Of a stretch of DNA of 64,000 nucleotides, positions 53,866 through 62,883 are shown piece after piece. The DNA comes from Rhizobium sp. Root1334 (GTDB lineage Bacteria; Pseudomonadota; Alphaproteobacteria; Rhizobiales; Rhizobiaceae). Location of the stretch: positions 1,464,001 through 1,528,000 of the forward strand of contig NZ_LMEY01000001.1 of assembly GCF_001426665.1 (NCBI RefSeq), in the 5' to 3' direction. The position numbers and the translations under genes were made by a program. The notes under the pieces are model-generated. The model was not told where the DNA came from and searched no databases. It worked only from the letters and a program-made list of their open reading frames with translations. The first letter of the stretch is position 1. Each line of letters opens with the position of its first letter.

Positions 53866-54597
53866 TCAGCGGTCACTGCCTGCTTCGTCGTAGCTCTTGA
53901 AGTCCACCAACGTGCCGAGCATCTGCAGGTAGGCGACGAGCGCATCCATTTCCGTGATCGCCTGCGGATTGCCGTCGAAATCGCCGATGCGGGCTTTCGG
54001 ATAACGGCTCTCGATGCCTGATGTATCGACCGTCGGGTCGGCCTGGGCGCGCAGATCGGCATCAGCATTGTCGATCATGTCCTGACTGTAGGGCACGCCG
54101 ACAGCGGCATTGGCCTTCAGATGCGTGGCGAAGTCCTTGACCGGCAGCGGCTTGCTTTTCAGGAAGGCGTAGCTCGGCATCATCGATTCCGGCACGACGT
54201 CGCGCGGCTCCGTCAGATGTTGAACATGCCATTCATTCGAGTAGCGGTTGCCGACGCGGGCAAGGTCCGGCCCGGTGCGCTTGGACCCCCACTGGAACGG
54301 ATGGTCGTACATCGATTCCGCGGCCAGGCTGTAATGGCCATAACGCTCGACTTCGTCGCGGAAGGGCCGGATCATCTGGCTATGGCAGGCGTAACAACCC
54401 TCGCGGATGTAGATATTGCGGCCGGCAAGCTCCAGCGGCGAGTATGGCCGCATGCCCTCTACCTTCTCGATGGTATTTTCGAGATAGAACAGTGGTGCGA
54501 TCTCGACGATGCCACCGACGGTGACGACCAGAAACGAACCGATGAGCAGAAGCGTCGCATTGCGCTCGAGGATCGCGTGTTTGTCCAGGATACCCAT
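53866..54597 (-). CDS. ccoO: CcoO/FixO monoheme c-type cytochrome subunit of cbb3 oxidase
   Basis: A 243-residue membrane-anchored cytochrome. An N-terminal anchor ([24 protein letters not shown]) is followed by the haem motif [36 protein letters not shown], and distal Met in [12 protein letters not shown]. It lies 12 bases after ccoN. Length is normal. Confidence 0.96.
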   Translation of the reverse strand: MGILDKHAILERNATLLLIGSFLVVTVGGIVEIAPLFYLENTIEKVEGMRPYSPLELAGRNIYIREGCYACHSQMIRPFRDEVERYGHYSLAAESMYDHPFQWGSKRTGPDLARVGNRYSNEWHVQHLTEPRDVVPESMMPSYAFLKSKPLPVKDFATHLKANAAVGVPYSQDMIDNADADLRAQADPTVDTSGIESRYPKARIGDFDGNPQAITEMDALVAYLQMLGTLVDFKSYDEAGSDR

Positions 54598-54609
54598 GGT
54601 CTTCTTTCC

Positions 54610-56220
54610 TTATTCGGCCGCTTGGGGCGCTGGCACGGCGCCGCCGATTTCCTGTTCGTCGCGCTGGTACCCGAGGATGGTCATCGTGACGTTCCACGCC
54701 ATGATCAGCCCGCCGATGAGATAAAGAGCTCCGCCCAGCGCACGCACGACGTAGTAGAGGTGCATCGCCTCGACGGTTTCGGCGAAGGAGTAGACCAGGA
54801 AACCCTGCTGGTCGTATTCGCGCCACATCAGACCCTGCTGGATGCCCGAGACCCACATGACCGCGGCGTAGACGACGAGGCCGAGCGTGGCGAACCAGAA
54901 GTGCCAGGTGACCATGCGCACCGAATAAAGCCGCTCGCGGTTCCACAGTTTTGGCACGAGGAAGTAGACCGCGCCGAAAGTGATCATGCCGACCCAGCCA
55001 AGCGCTCCGGAATGGACGTGACCGATGGTCCAGTCGGTATAGTGGCTGAGCGAATTGACCGCCTTGATCGACATCATCGGGCCTTCGAAGGTCGACATGC
55101 CGTAGAAGGCGATGGCCGCAACCATCATCCGGATGATCGGATCGGTACGGATCTTGTCCCAGGCGCCCGAGAGCGTCATCAGGCCGTTGATCATGCCACC
55201 CCACGAAGGCATCCACAGCATGATGGAAAAGACCATGCCGAGCGTCTGCGCCCAATCCGGCAGAGCGGTGTAATGCAGGTGGTGCGGACCGGCCCAGATG
55301 TAGAGGAAGATCAGCGCCCAGAAATGGATGATCGACAGGCGGTAGGAGTAGACCGGCCGGTTGGCCTGCTTCGGCACGAAATAATACATCATCCCAAGGA
55401 AGCCTGCGGTCAGGAAGAAGCCGACGGCGTTGTGGCCATACCACCACTGGGTCAGCGCGTCCTGAACACCGGCAAAAGCCGAATAGCTCTTCGAGCCGGT
55501 GATCGAGACCGGAACCGCCAGGTTGTTGACGATGTGCAGCATCGCCACCGTGACGATGAACGACAGGTAGAACCAGTTGGCGACGTAGATATGCGGTTCC
55601 TTGCGGCGCAGGATCGTGCCGAGGAAGACGATGAGGTAACAGACCCAGACGATCGTCAGCCAGAGATCGACATACCATTCCGGCTCCGCATATTCGCGGC
55701 CCTGAGTGATGCCGAGAAGATAGCCCGTCGCCGCCATGACGATGAACAACTGATAGCCCCAGAAGACGAACCAGGCGAGATCACCACCGAACAGCCGGGC
55801 GCGGCTGGTGCGCTGGACGACATAGAACGACGTTGCGATCAGCGCGTTGCCCCCAAAGGCAAAGACCACGGCCGATGTGTGCAACGGCCGGACCCGCCCG
55901 AAGGACAGGAACGGCTCGACGTTGAGATCGGGATAGGCGAGCTGCAATGCGATGACGACGCCGACCAGAAGGCCGACGACGCACCAGAATACGGTCGCGA
56001 TGACGCCGTAGCGGATCGGGCCGTCCATATAGGCTGACATGTCCACCGCCGGCTGTCGCACAAACGATGTCTGGCGCATCAGCATGACAACCGCGCCGAT
56101 CAGCACGATCACCAGAATTCCCATGTGGCTTGCGAACAGCTCGTCCTTGGCAAGGCCGGCAGCAAGCAGCGCGAAAAACGCCGCTATGCCGGTGCCGATG
56201 ATCGCCGATCCGTATTTCAT
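54610..56220 (-). CDS. ccoN: CcoN/FixN catalytic subunit of cbb3 cytochrome oxidase
   Basis: A 536-residue haem-copper oxidase subunit I with 12 TM segments that reduces O2 with high affinity. The His ligands are in [37 protein letters not shown] with the cbb3 HNAVGFFLT pattern, [16 protein letters not shown], and [12 protein letters not shown]. The gene is the first of ccoNOQP, 84 bases from a perfect FNR box. It implies respiration at very low oxygen, as in rhizobial microaerobic or symbiotic growth. Confidence 0.97.
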   Translation of the reverse strand: MKYGSAIIGTGIAAFFALLAAGLAKDELFASHMGILVIVLIGAVVMLMRQTSFVRQPAVDMSAYMDGPIRYGVIATVFWCVVGLLVGVVIALQLAYPDLNVEPFLSFGRVRPLHTSAVVFAFGGNALIATSFYVVQRTSRARLFGGDLAWFVFWGYQLFIVMAATGYLLGITQGREYAEPEWYVDLWLTIVWVCYLIVFLGTILRRKEPHIYVANWFYLSFIVTVAMLHIVNNLAVPVSITGSKSYSAFAGVQDALTQWWYGHNAVGFFLTAGFLGMMYYFVPKQANRPVYSYRLSIIHFWALIFLYIWAGPHHLHYTALPDWAQTLGMVFSIMLWMPSWGGMINGLMTLSGAWDKIRTDPIIRMMVAAIAFYGMSTFEGPMMSIKAVNSLSHYTDWTIGHVHSGALGWVGMITFGAVYFLVPKLWNRERLYSVRMVTWHFWFATLGLVVYAAVMWVSGIQQGLMWREYDQQGFLVYSFAETVEAMHLYYVVRALGGALYLIGGLIMAWNVTMTILGYQRDEQEIGGAVPAPQAAE

Positions 56221-56303
56221 CTCGTCGTCCCCGCATCAATCAGATGTCGAACCGCGCGCAGCGGTCCCCTGCCCCCTTCTCGGGGCAAGCGAAGAGACGC
56301 GCC

Positions 56304-56317
56304 TTGATCCAGATCAA
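56304..56317. promoter_or_regulatory. Consensus FNR box between ccoN and hemN
   Basis: TTGATCCAGATCAA is an exact match to the FNR consensus TTGAT-N4-ATCAA. It is placed 84 bases from the ccoN start and 91 from the hemN start, so one site can serve both divergent promoters. FnrN encoded at 46887 is the obvious candidate. Confidence 0.9.
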
Positions 56318-56407
56318 AGCGACGAGCGGAGAATATGGACAGGTTGCCCGCGAAGGCCGGTCCTTTTGGGTCTTGGCCGCTGAATGATGCTCAGATCGGA
56401 GCCACCA

Positions 56408-57754
56408 ATGTTGCCAGCAGCAGCAATGCTCGACGCCAAGGTACCCCGCTACACCAGCTACCCAACCGCGCCGAATTTTCATTCCGGTCTCGGGGCTGAG
56501 ACTGCAAGACAATGGTTATCCACGTTGCCCGCGGAAAAGCCCGTGTCGCTCTACCTGCATATCCCGTTCTGCGACCGGCTGTGCTGGTTCTGCGCCTGCC
56601 ATACCAAGCAGACGCTGCGCTATGAGCCGGTGAGCGCTTATCTGCAGGTTTTGCACGCGGAAATCGATACCGTTAGCCGGCTTCTCGACGGACGTGCTCC
56701 GGCCGGCGCTATCCATCTGGGCGGCGGTTCGCCGACGATGCTGCGCCCAGACGATCTGATCACGCTCGGCAAGCGTCTCCGCAGCTCTTTTCACGTCCTG
56801 CCGGATGCGGAAATCAGTATCGAGATTGATCCGAACGACATGAATGAGGAAAGGCTGGACGCACTCGCGGAATTCGGCATGACCCGGGCGAGCCTCGGCA
56901 TCCAGGATTTCGATCCGCGCGTCCAAAAAGCCATCAACCGGCTGCAGAGCCTCGAGCAGACGGCCTATGTCGTTGATGGCGTTCGGGCCCGCGGGATCAA
57001 TTCCGTCAACCTCGACCTGCTCTATGGCCTGCCCCACCAGACCGTCGAAAGCGCTGCGTCGACACTGCACCAGGCACTGCAACTGGCACCTGACCGCATG
57101 GCGCTGTTCGGGTATGCCCATGTGCCGTGGATGAAGAAACACCAGACCCAGATCAAGGATGAATGGCTACCGGACGGGCAGGCACGTTACGCGCAGTCAG
57201 AAGCCGTGCGGAGGCTGGCGCTTGACGCCGGGTACCAGGAAATCGGCATCGATCACTTCGCCCTCCCAGGCGACGCCCTGACGCAAGCCTCTCAACAGGG
57301 CCGGCTCCGGCGCAATTTCCAAGGCTATTCCGCTGACCAATGCAGCACCATCATCGGGCTCGGCCCATCGGCTATCAGCCAGTTCGAGCAAGGCTATTTG
57401 CAGAACTCGCCAGCGACCGGCGACTACACCCGCCGCATTGAAGACGAGGGGATCGCCACGATGCGCGGTGTTGCTTTATCGGACGACGATCGCGTCCGCC
57501 GGTGGGTAATCGAAAAACTGATGTGCGATTTCCGCTTTTCGAGCCACGAAGCCCTGCGCCGTTTCGGCACTTCCGCCGGCGCAGTCGTGATGCAGGCGAA
57601 ACGCCTGGCGGCAATGGAAAGCGATGGTCTGTGCGAATGGCGCAATGACGGGTTTGAGGTCACAGCCAAAGGCCGCCCGTTCGTCCGTCTCATCGCCGCT
57701 CGTTTCGATACTTATTTTACGGCGGCCACAACAAAACACTCAGCAGCCATCTGA
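56408..57754 (+). CDS. hemN: Oxygen-independent coproporphyrinogen III oxidase
   Basis: A 448-residue radical SAM enzyme that decarboxylates coproporphyrinogen III in haem synthesis without O2. The [4Fe-4S] motif is CDRLCWFCACHTK in SLYLHIPFCDRLCWFCAC, followed by HLGGGSPTML and the HemN-specific RASLGIQDFDPRVQKAINR. The C-terminal HemN domain is DEGIATMRGVALSDDDRVRRWVIEKLMCDF. The ATG at 56408 has GGAG upstream and begins the usual N-terminus; ATG at 56384 adds eight residues. FNR control fits its role in anaerobic haem supply for the cbb3 oxidase. Confidence 0.95.
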   Translation: MLPAAAMLDAKVPRYTSYPTAPNFHSGLGAETARQWLSTLPAEKPVSLYLHIPFCDRLCWFCACHTKQTLRYEPVSAYLQVLHAEIDTVSRLLDGRAPAGAIHLGGGSPTMLRPDDLITLGKRLRSSFHVLPDAEISIEIDPNDMNEERLDALAEFGMTRASLGIQDFDPRVQKAINRLQSLEQTAYVVDGVRARGINSVNLDLLYGLPHQTVESAASTLHQALQLAPDRMALFGYAHVPWMKKHQTQIKDEWLPDGQARYAQSEAVRRLALDAGYQEIGIDHFALPGDALTQASQQGRLRRNFQGYSADQCSTIIGLGPSAISQFEQGYLQNSPATGDYTRRIEDEGIATMRGVALSDDDRVRRWVIEKLMCDFRFSSHEALRRFGTSAGAVVMQAKRLAAMESDGLCEWRNDGFEVTAKGRPFVRLIAARFDTYFTAATTKHSAAI

Positions 57755-58052
57755 AACGGGCAACGAGACCATAGAGGATCGAACCCCGGTGTGTGGCTGA
57801 GCCGTCTTGGTGCGCTCAACCGCACATCACTCTGATTTCACGGACACAGGCCTGTTCTCCAAAACACGTGCAGCCCAAAACTGCCTGACGCCTTTCATGT
57901 TCAATGGCCCGCGGGGCGGCCTGTAATGCAATGGCTACCGCATTTCTGGAATTCCCTCTCTCAGAGCGACCGCGTAAATATTGCATTTCTAATGAAAATT
58001 GGCATGCTGAGAACTGCCACCGCATATCGGAATCGTGGCAATTACGGGAGTA
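57755..58052 (+). promoter_or_regulatory. Promoter region of the XRE-SARP-peptide-YcaO-TfuA operon
   Basis: These 298 bases contain no supported gene; the 69-residue frame on the minus strand at 57816-58025 looks non-coding. AT-rich sequence at 57965-58010 is a plausible promoter. An inverted repeat TGCCAC (58015) / GTGGCA (58035) with a 14-base spacer lies 13-38 bases before the ATG. A related GGCAT-N8-TGCC lies just upstream. This may be an operator of the XRE protein. Confidence 0.45.
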
Positions 58053-58502
58053 ATGGACGTGTCAAAGAGCGAACCTCATCAAATTGATATTCATGTCGGC
58101 AATCGTCTGAGGTCGCGACGGCTGGTTTTAGGATTAAGCCAGGAGAAACTGGGCGAGCGCCTGGGCATCACCTTCCAGCAAATTCAAAAATATGAAAAGG
58201 GCACCAACCGCGTCAGTGCGAGCAAACTGCAAGCTGCGGCGTTGGTGCTCAACGTTCCCATTGGCTACTTCTTCGAGGACCATGAACCCGTGGTCCCGGA
58301 TGGATTGGCAAGGGAAGTCGACGAGATCGGCACATTCCTGCTCTCGAGGGATGGCGTGATGCTCAACCGAGCCTTCACCTCCATCAAGAACAAGCAGGTT
58401 CGCCTGTCCATCATCACTTTGACGAAGGCGCTCGCAAACGCTGATGACACCGTTACGCAGGCGGCGGACACAGAACGCGTTGCTTCTCCTGATCCACGGT
58501 GA
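58053..58502 (+). CDS. XRE-family regulator, PraR-like
   Basis: A 149-residue cytoplasmic regulator. The N-terminal HTH_3 domain is strongly conserved: VGNRLRSRRLVLGLSQEKLG, ERLGITFQQIQKYEKGTNRV, then SASKLQAAALVLNVPIGYFF. The C-terminal part (LSRDGVMLNRAFTSIKNKQVRLSIITLTKAL) is typical of rhizobial PraR-type proteins. The ATG at 58053 has GGGAG close upstream; a GTG at 58035 is in frame. Its stop overlaps the GTG start of the SARP-like gene (GTGA), so the two regulators are coupled. It likely controls its own RiPP-like operon. Confidence 0.88.
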   Translation: MDVSKSEPHQIDIHVGNRLRSRRLVLGLSQEKLGERLGITFQQIQKYEKGTNRVSASKLQAAALVLNVPIGYFFEDHEPVVPDGLAREVDEIGTFLLSRDGVMLNRAFTSIKNKQVRLSIITLTKALANADDTVTQAADTERVASPDPR

Positions 58503-60310
58503 AACCCATGTTCCTGCAGACATTCGGTAGGTTGTGCCTGCTTGATGCCGCGGGACAGGAGTGCCGGTATCCTCGCAAGGGTTTGTTCCTTGTCGCGTAT
58601 CTTGCCACCGGCGCCAGCGCTGAAATCGGCCGAGACGAAGCGGCTGACCTCCTGTGGGGCAACGAGGATCGCGCGCTTGCATTTACAAACCTGAGAAAGC
58701 TGATTTCGCGTCTGCGGGCAGCACACGGGCCGGTCCTGACCATATCGCCCACACATCTTCGCCTCGACCGCCAGCAACTCAGCTGCGACGCGGATGCGAC
58801 AAAGACAGCAAAGACGCCCTTGTCCTCTCTTGTCGAACTGATGAGCCGGACGTTTCTTGCCGAATTCGACGATACCGACGGCCTGGCCGGCCGATGGCTG
58901 AAATCGCAGCGCCGCACCTATTTGGAATTGATGCGCGAACGGTTGCTGAAGAAATCGTCGGAGCTTTCTCCGGTTGCGGAATCTTCAGCGGCCAGACAGG
59001 CGGCATTCCTGATTCTGGAGCATTGGCCGGACGATCAGGCGGTGCGCAGAACGCTCTCGGCCGAACCGCAGCTGCAACCGGTGGAGCGCACGGCCGAGCC
59101 CAGAGGGGTTTTCGCGACAGTCGAGCACGGCCACCCTTCGGATAGTGAATGGACATTCGGCGTATCGAAATTGCCGCGCGTGGCACTTCTCCCGCCGATC
59201 GGAGTATCTTCTGCAGCCCTTGATCTTTCACGAGCGAGTGCCTTGATCGACGACGTCGCGATCGGGCTGTGTTCGCTGCGCAGTCTTTCGATCATCGCGC
59301 CTTACACAGCCGAACGTATTCGTGCCAGCGAAGACAAGGTTCTCCTGCTCAACAAGCACGACATCTCCTATGTGGTCGATACAAAGCTGACCGATGACGG
59401 GCTCTTCGTTCAAATCATTTTCGTTCCATCGGACCACGTGATCTATGCCGAACGTTTTGAGATAACCGGCGGGCTTTTGTCTTCACATCGGAAGGTGTTG
59501 GCAGGCGTTGTGAAAGACCGCATCCTTGTCGAGTTGAAGCGCAACGAGAATGCGCTCAGCGACTACGCGTTTCATCCGGATGCCTACCAGCGGTATCTTC
59601 TTGGCGTTCAACAGATGAGCCGGCTGACATTGCCCTCGGTTCGAAGCGCCAGGAAGACATTCAGGGAAGCGCTCAATCACAATGGTGATTTCTCCCACGC
59701 CTTCAGCGGCCTTGCCAAGACATACTCCATCGAATGGGTTTTGACGGCCAGGGGCGATCCCGAACTGCTCCGCAAGGCGGAGGCGAACGCGCGATCGGCA
59801 ATCGAAAGCAATCCGGATATTGCCTACGGGTACAAAGAACTTGGCATGGCAAAACTCTATCTCGGCGCCCTTGACGAGAGCCTCGACGCGCTGGCCCGCG
59901 CAGAGGAACTGAGCCCTCATTACGCCGACGCGATCTATAGCTTCGCCGACGCGCTCATCCATGCCTCCCGCCCCATGGAAGGGCTCGCAAAAATCGAGCG
60001 TGCCATCTCGCTCAATCCGCTGGGACCGGACGAATATTTCTGGTGTGCTGCGGGCGCAAGCTACTTCGTCGGCGCCTTCGACAAAGCCGTTTCCCGAATA
60101 CACAGCATGTCCAACCAGGCCTCGGCACACAGACTGCTGGCGGCAAGCTGGGCTATGCTTGGCGACACCAAGCGCGCGCATCACTACCGCCGGAAAGATC
60201 GCGAGGCCAACCCGCAATTTGATCTGCAAAAATGGCTCGCTATCGTCCCGATCAGGGAGACCTGGCAGAAAGACATGTATCGCGAGGGCCTAACGAAAGC
60301 CGGCTACTGA
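58499..60310 (+). CDS. SARP-type winged-helix regulator with TPR domain
   Basis: A 603-residue predicted regulator. Residues ~1-100 form a SARP/BTAD-like winged helix (FGRLCLLDAAGQECRYPRKGLFLVAYL, ADLLWGNEDRALAFTNLRKLISRLRA). Residues ~220-340 resemble the TolB-N/adenylate-cyclase-associated module (RVALLPPIGVSSAA, ALIDDVAIGLCSLRSLSIIAPYTAERI, ISYVVDTKLTDDGLFVQIIFV). Residues ~370-570 are TPR repeats (GYKELGMAKLYLGALDESLDALARAEELSP). The GTG at 58499 overlaps the XRE stop; ATG at 58508 is an alternative. The peptide gene follows after 25 bases. Activators of this class drive secondary metabolite genes, and a pathway-specific role is inferred. Confidence 0.85.
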   Translation: MKPMFLQTFGRLCLLDAAGQECRYPRKGLFLVAYLATGASAEIGRDEAADLLWGNEDRALAFTNLRKLISRLRAAHGPVLTISPTHLRLDRQQLSCDADATKTAKTPLSSLVELMSRTFLAEFDDTDGLAGRWLKSQRRTYLELMRERLLKKSSELSPVAESSAARQAAFLILEHWPDDQAVRRTLSAEPQLQPVERTAEPRGVFATVEHGHPSDSEWTFGVSKLPRVALLPPIGVSSAALDLSRASALIDDVAIGLCSLRSLSIIAPYTAERIRASEDKVLLLNKHDISYVVDTKLTDDGLFVQIIFVPSDHVIYAERFEITGGLLSSHRKVLAGVVKDRILVELKRNENALSDYAFHPDAYQRYLLGVQQMSRLTLPSVRSARKTFREALNHNGDFSHAFSGLAKTYSIEWVLTARGDPELLRKAEANARSAIESNPDIAYGYKELGMAKLYLGALDESLDALARAEELSPHYADAIYSFADALIHASRPMEGLAKIERAISLNPLGPDEYFWCAAGASYFVGAFDKAVSRIHSMSNQASAHRLLAASWAMLGDTKRAHHYRRKDREANPQFDLQKWLAIVPIRETWQKDMYREGLTKAGY

Positions 60311-60335
60311 AACGTCAACAGAGAGGGAGAATGAA

Positions 60336-60551
60336 ATGTCCAAAGTCGTGGTGATCGGGTTTCCCGGTGATAAAAAACTCTACCTGGCCGACATTGACGC
60401 AGGAACAGTCACCGAGCTTACCAAAGCCTCGGGATCACTTGCCTCGGCAAGCCAATTGCGCGCTTCAGGCGGCACTGTGATAAAAGACGTCGACTTCGCG
60501 GTTGCTGTTTCTTCTGCTGCATCCGTATCAGCAGGGCTTTTCGACGCTTGA
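60336..60551 (+). CDS. Putative RiPP precursor peptide, cysteine-free
   Basis: A 71-residue peptide behind a strong GAGGGAGA Shine-Dalgarno; its stop overlaps the ycaO start (TGATG). The first half is hydrophobic then acidic (MSKVVVIGFPGDKKLYLADI), a plausible leader. The second half is rich in Ser, Ala, Val and Gly and ends DFAVAVSSAASVSAGLFDA, a plausible core. It has ten Ser and four Thr but no Cys, His, Trp or Asn. With YcaO and TfuA next door it is the natural substrate, modified on Ser/Thr or on the backbone (thioamide). I know no named family; precursor status is inferred from size, context and composition. Confidence 0.8.
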   Translation: MSKVVVIGFPGDKKLYLADIDAGTVTELTKASGSLASASQLRASGGTVIKDVDFAVAVSSAASVSAGLFDA

Positions 60552-61744
60552 TGTTCGATGAAACGGGATGGAGCGACAGGGCGTTTAGCCCGGCCGAGAC
60601 ATACGCACGCGTGTCCTCCCTCCTTCCCGGTTTCGGCATAACCCGTGTTGCCCGCCATACCGGCCTCGATCGCATCGGCGTTCCGGTCTGGTGTGCCTAT
60701 ACGCCCAACGCAAAATCCATCGTCGTCGCGCAGGGAAAGGGCCTGACGGACGAAGAGGCGAGGACGTCAGCTGTCATGGAAGCCCTCGAACGATGCGTGG
60801 CGGCAAGTCCACACGCCGATATCGTTCACACCACGGCACGTGTACTCAGGCGTGCCGGGAAACGGTTCGACATGCTGCCCTGCCTGATAGCAGCAGGCCG
60901 GTCACCGCCACGGGATGACGAACCGATCTCCTTTGTTGTCGGGACTGACCTGGTTTCCGGGGACGACATCCATGTACCGCTCGATGCCGTCACCCTTGAC
61001 CGCACGCTGATCGATTGCAGATATTGGCAATCGTCCGACGGGCTGGCGTCGGGGAACACCCTGAATGAGGCTGTTTTTCACGGATTGAACGAACGTATAG
61101 AGCGGGATGCCTACGTTCTGTGGCAAGTGTCGAGTGCCGGTGCGCGCCAATCGTCCTGCGTTGATCCGGGATCCATTGAGCGTCCGGAGCTTTCATCGCT
61201 GGTTGCCAGCATCGAAGCGGCCGGCTGTGTGCTGCGGTTATTCGATATGACCAGCGATATCGGCGTTCCTTCTTTTAACGCCCTGATCGCGCCGATTGAC
61301 GTTCTTTCCGCCCGCAACCCACGTTTTGTCACGGTGAACTACGGGGCAGGAACTCATCCCTCAGCGGCCAGAGCCATGATCCGCGCGGTCACGGAAGCGG
61401 TGCAGTCGCGCATGACATTCATCAGCGGCAGCCGGGACGATATCTATCCACCGGTCTACAACAGGCCGCTCCCGGGAGAAACCCAAACCCTGTTGAAGGT
61501 GAATTCAGCGGTTCCCCTCAAACCCTACCGGCGCAACGACGGATGGCCGTCAGCCGCCAATAGCGGCACAATCCTTGACACTCTGAAACAAATGGAACTT
61601 GGGCCGGTCATTGCTGTGCCGCTCAGCGAACCGGCGTTGCCGTTTGCGGTGGCAAAGGTCCTCGCCCCAAAACTGGAAAATCCCGAAGGCCGCCGCGCCC
61701 AAAGGTTTGGCCAGCGCGCCCTCGCAAAAGGGTCCTTCGGATGA
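60551..61744 (+). CDS. YcaO-family ATP-dependent cyclodehydratase/thioamidation enzyme
   Basis: A 397-residue YcaO protein. ATP/Mg-binding motifs are all present: SAVMEALERC (~residue 75), NEAVFHGLNERIERDAYVLW (~172-191), and TEAVQSRMTFISGSRDD (~282-297). The C-terminal FAVAKVLAPKLENPEGRR closes the fold. YcaO enzymes phosphorylate a peptide amide oxygen to form azolines, amidines or thioamides. No E1-like/RRE or dehydrogenase partner is present, and TfuA follows, which fits the TfuA-type thioamidation group. The ATG at 60551 overlaps the peptide stop; the gene overlaps tfuA by four bases (ATGA). Confidence 0.95.
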   Translation: MFDETGWSDRAFSPAETYARVSSLLPGFGITRVARHTGLDRIGVPVWCAYTPNAKSIVVAQGKGLTDEEARTSAVMEALERCVAASPHADIVHTTARVLRRAGKRFDMLPCLIAAGRSPPRDDEPISFVVGTDLVSGDDIHVPLDAVTLDRTLIDCRYWQSSDGLASGNTLNEAVFHGLNERIERDAYVLWQVSSAGARQSSCVDPGSIERPELSSLVASIEAAGCVLRLFDMTSDIGVPSFNALIAPIDVLSARNPRFVTVNYGAGTHPSAARAMIRAVTEAVQSRMTFISGSRDDIYPPVYNRPLPGETQTLLKVNSAVPLKPYRRNDGWPSAANSGTILDTLKQMELGPVIAVPLSEPALPFAVAKVLAPKLENPEGRRAQRFGQRALAKGSFG

Positions 61745-62460
61745 AACTTCTCTATGTTGGCCCGACATTGCCGGACGCCAGGGATTATACCACCGATATC
61801 ATTGTCCGGGGACCAGCAGTGCAGGGTGACCTCTTTCGCGCGGTCGAAGAGGGAGCAGCCGTGATCGGCATTGTTGACGGCGGTTTCGAATATACCGCAC
61901 CGATCTGGCACAAGGAAATACTCTATGCTCTCAGGTCCGGAACACAGGTGCTCGGAGCAGCGAGCATGGGTGCGCTGCGCGCCGCGGAATGCCATCCATT
62001 TGGAATGATCGGTGTCGGCACTATTTTCAGGGAATACCTTGATGGCACCCGTATCGATGATGCGGACGTGGCGCAAATTCATGGACCTGCGGAGCTTGGC
62101 TGGCTACCGCTCAGCGAACCATTGGTCAATGTCACCGCCACGCTCGAGGTCCTGCTTGAAAGGCGGTCCATCTCTCCAACGGAAGCCACTCATCTGGACG
62201 CTGTTGCCCGCGCTATTTTTTTCAAGGACCGGACATGGCGATCAATTCTTGATCGGGCCGCGGCCCTTGAGGATCAGAGAAAGACGTCCATCGCGATGGC
62301 TTTGCAAGCGTGTAAAGTCAATCGAAAGCGCGCGGATGCCATCGAACTTCTCGCCGTGATGTCACAGTTGGACGGGGGACGATCAGCAGCCAAACCGGAC
62401 TGGGAGTTCCAGCGCACAACCCTTTGGAACGAAATGCGGAACCATCATTCCGTGGCGTAA
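61741..62460 (+). CDS. TfuA-like protein, YcaO partner
   Basis: A 239-residue TfuA-core protein. Typical segments are VGPTLPDARDYT, VRGPAVQGDLFRAVEEGAAVIGIVDGGFE, WHKEILYALRSGTQVLGAASMGALRAAEC, and GMIGVGTIFREYLDGTRIDDADVAQIHGPAE. The family is named from trifolitoxin production in Rhizobium. TfuA partners help YcaO enzymes install backbone thioamides, probably by supplying sulfide. It overlaps ycaO by four bases and ends the operon. No sulfur-carrier gene is seen nearby. Confidence 0.94.
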   Translation: MKLLYVGPTLPDARDYTTDIIVRGPAVQGDLFRAVEEGAAVIGIVDGGFEYTAPIWHKEILYALRSGTQVLGAASMGALRAAECHPFGMIGVGTIFREYLDGTRIDDADVAQIHGPAELGWLPLSEPLVNVTATLEVLLERRSISPTEATHLDAVARAIFFKDRTWRSILDRAAALEDQRKTSIAMALQACKVNRKRADAIELLAVMSQLDGGRSAAKPDWEFQRTTLWNEMRNHHSVA

Positions 62461-62557
62461 AATCCCGGCCATCCATCTTTGAGTGTGTCACGCCCGTGTC
62501 ACGCGAAACTTGTCCCGGTTGCGATTAGTATGCCCGCGAATCATTGCGGAGCCGATT

Positions 62558-62800
62558 ATGCCAGCAGCATACGCCACCATTGCTTTGAACACTCTCGACG
62601 CAGACAGCGAGATCGAAGAGTTTCACGCCTTGACCCGCCTGATCGTCTTCGCGAAAGAAAATGCCGCTCAGCTTGACGCGCATCAGACGGTTTATTGCCT
62701 GGATTTGGCGCTTGAGCAGATTGCGACGGAACTGCGTCATCGTGCGGACAGTTCGGCGGACATTGTCTTCTATCTCAAGGACGGAATTAGCCGACAATAG
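62558..62800 (+). CDS. Small hypothetical protein downstream of tfuA
   Basis: An 80-residue ORF from an ATG with GGAG eight bases upstream. It is acidic and helical (LNTLDADSEIEEFHALTRLI, LDAHQTVYCLDLALEQIATE, VFYLKDGISRQ), with no signal peptide or TM helix. I do not recognise a family. It lies 97 bases after tfuA, with a repeated GTGTCACGC in the gap, and before a terminator. It might be the last gene of the YcaO-TfuA unit or a separate gene. Confidence 0.55.
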   Translation: MPAAYATIALNTLDADSEIEEFHALTRLIVFAKENAAQLDAHQTVYCLDLALEQIATELRHRADSSADIVFYLKDGISRQ

Positions 62801-62883
62801 AATTTCGTGTCTCATGGCCGCCGCTTGCTGCGCGTTGGCTTGTGGCGTTATCATTGCCGCTTGTGTTTTGTGGCCATTAACGC

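Noticed and set aside
54121..56037. 638-aa open frame opposite ccoN/ccoO
   Set aside because: Overlaps the certain cbb3 oxidase genes in antisense and shows no domain.
57816..58025. 69-aa frame on the minus strand before the XRE gene
   Set aside because: No Shine-Dalgarno or domain, and it covers the likely promoter of the YcaO-TfuA operon. Kept as non-coding.
60336..60551. Trifolitoxin- or phazolicin-type precursor
   Set aside because: The peptide lacks the Cys residues and core composition of those families, and the trifolitoxin/phazolicin partner genes are not present.
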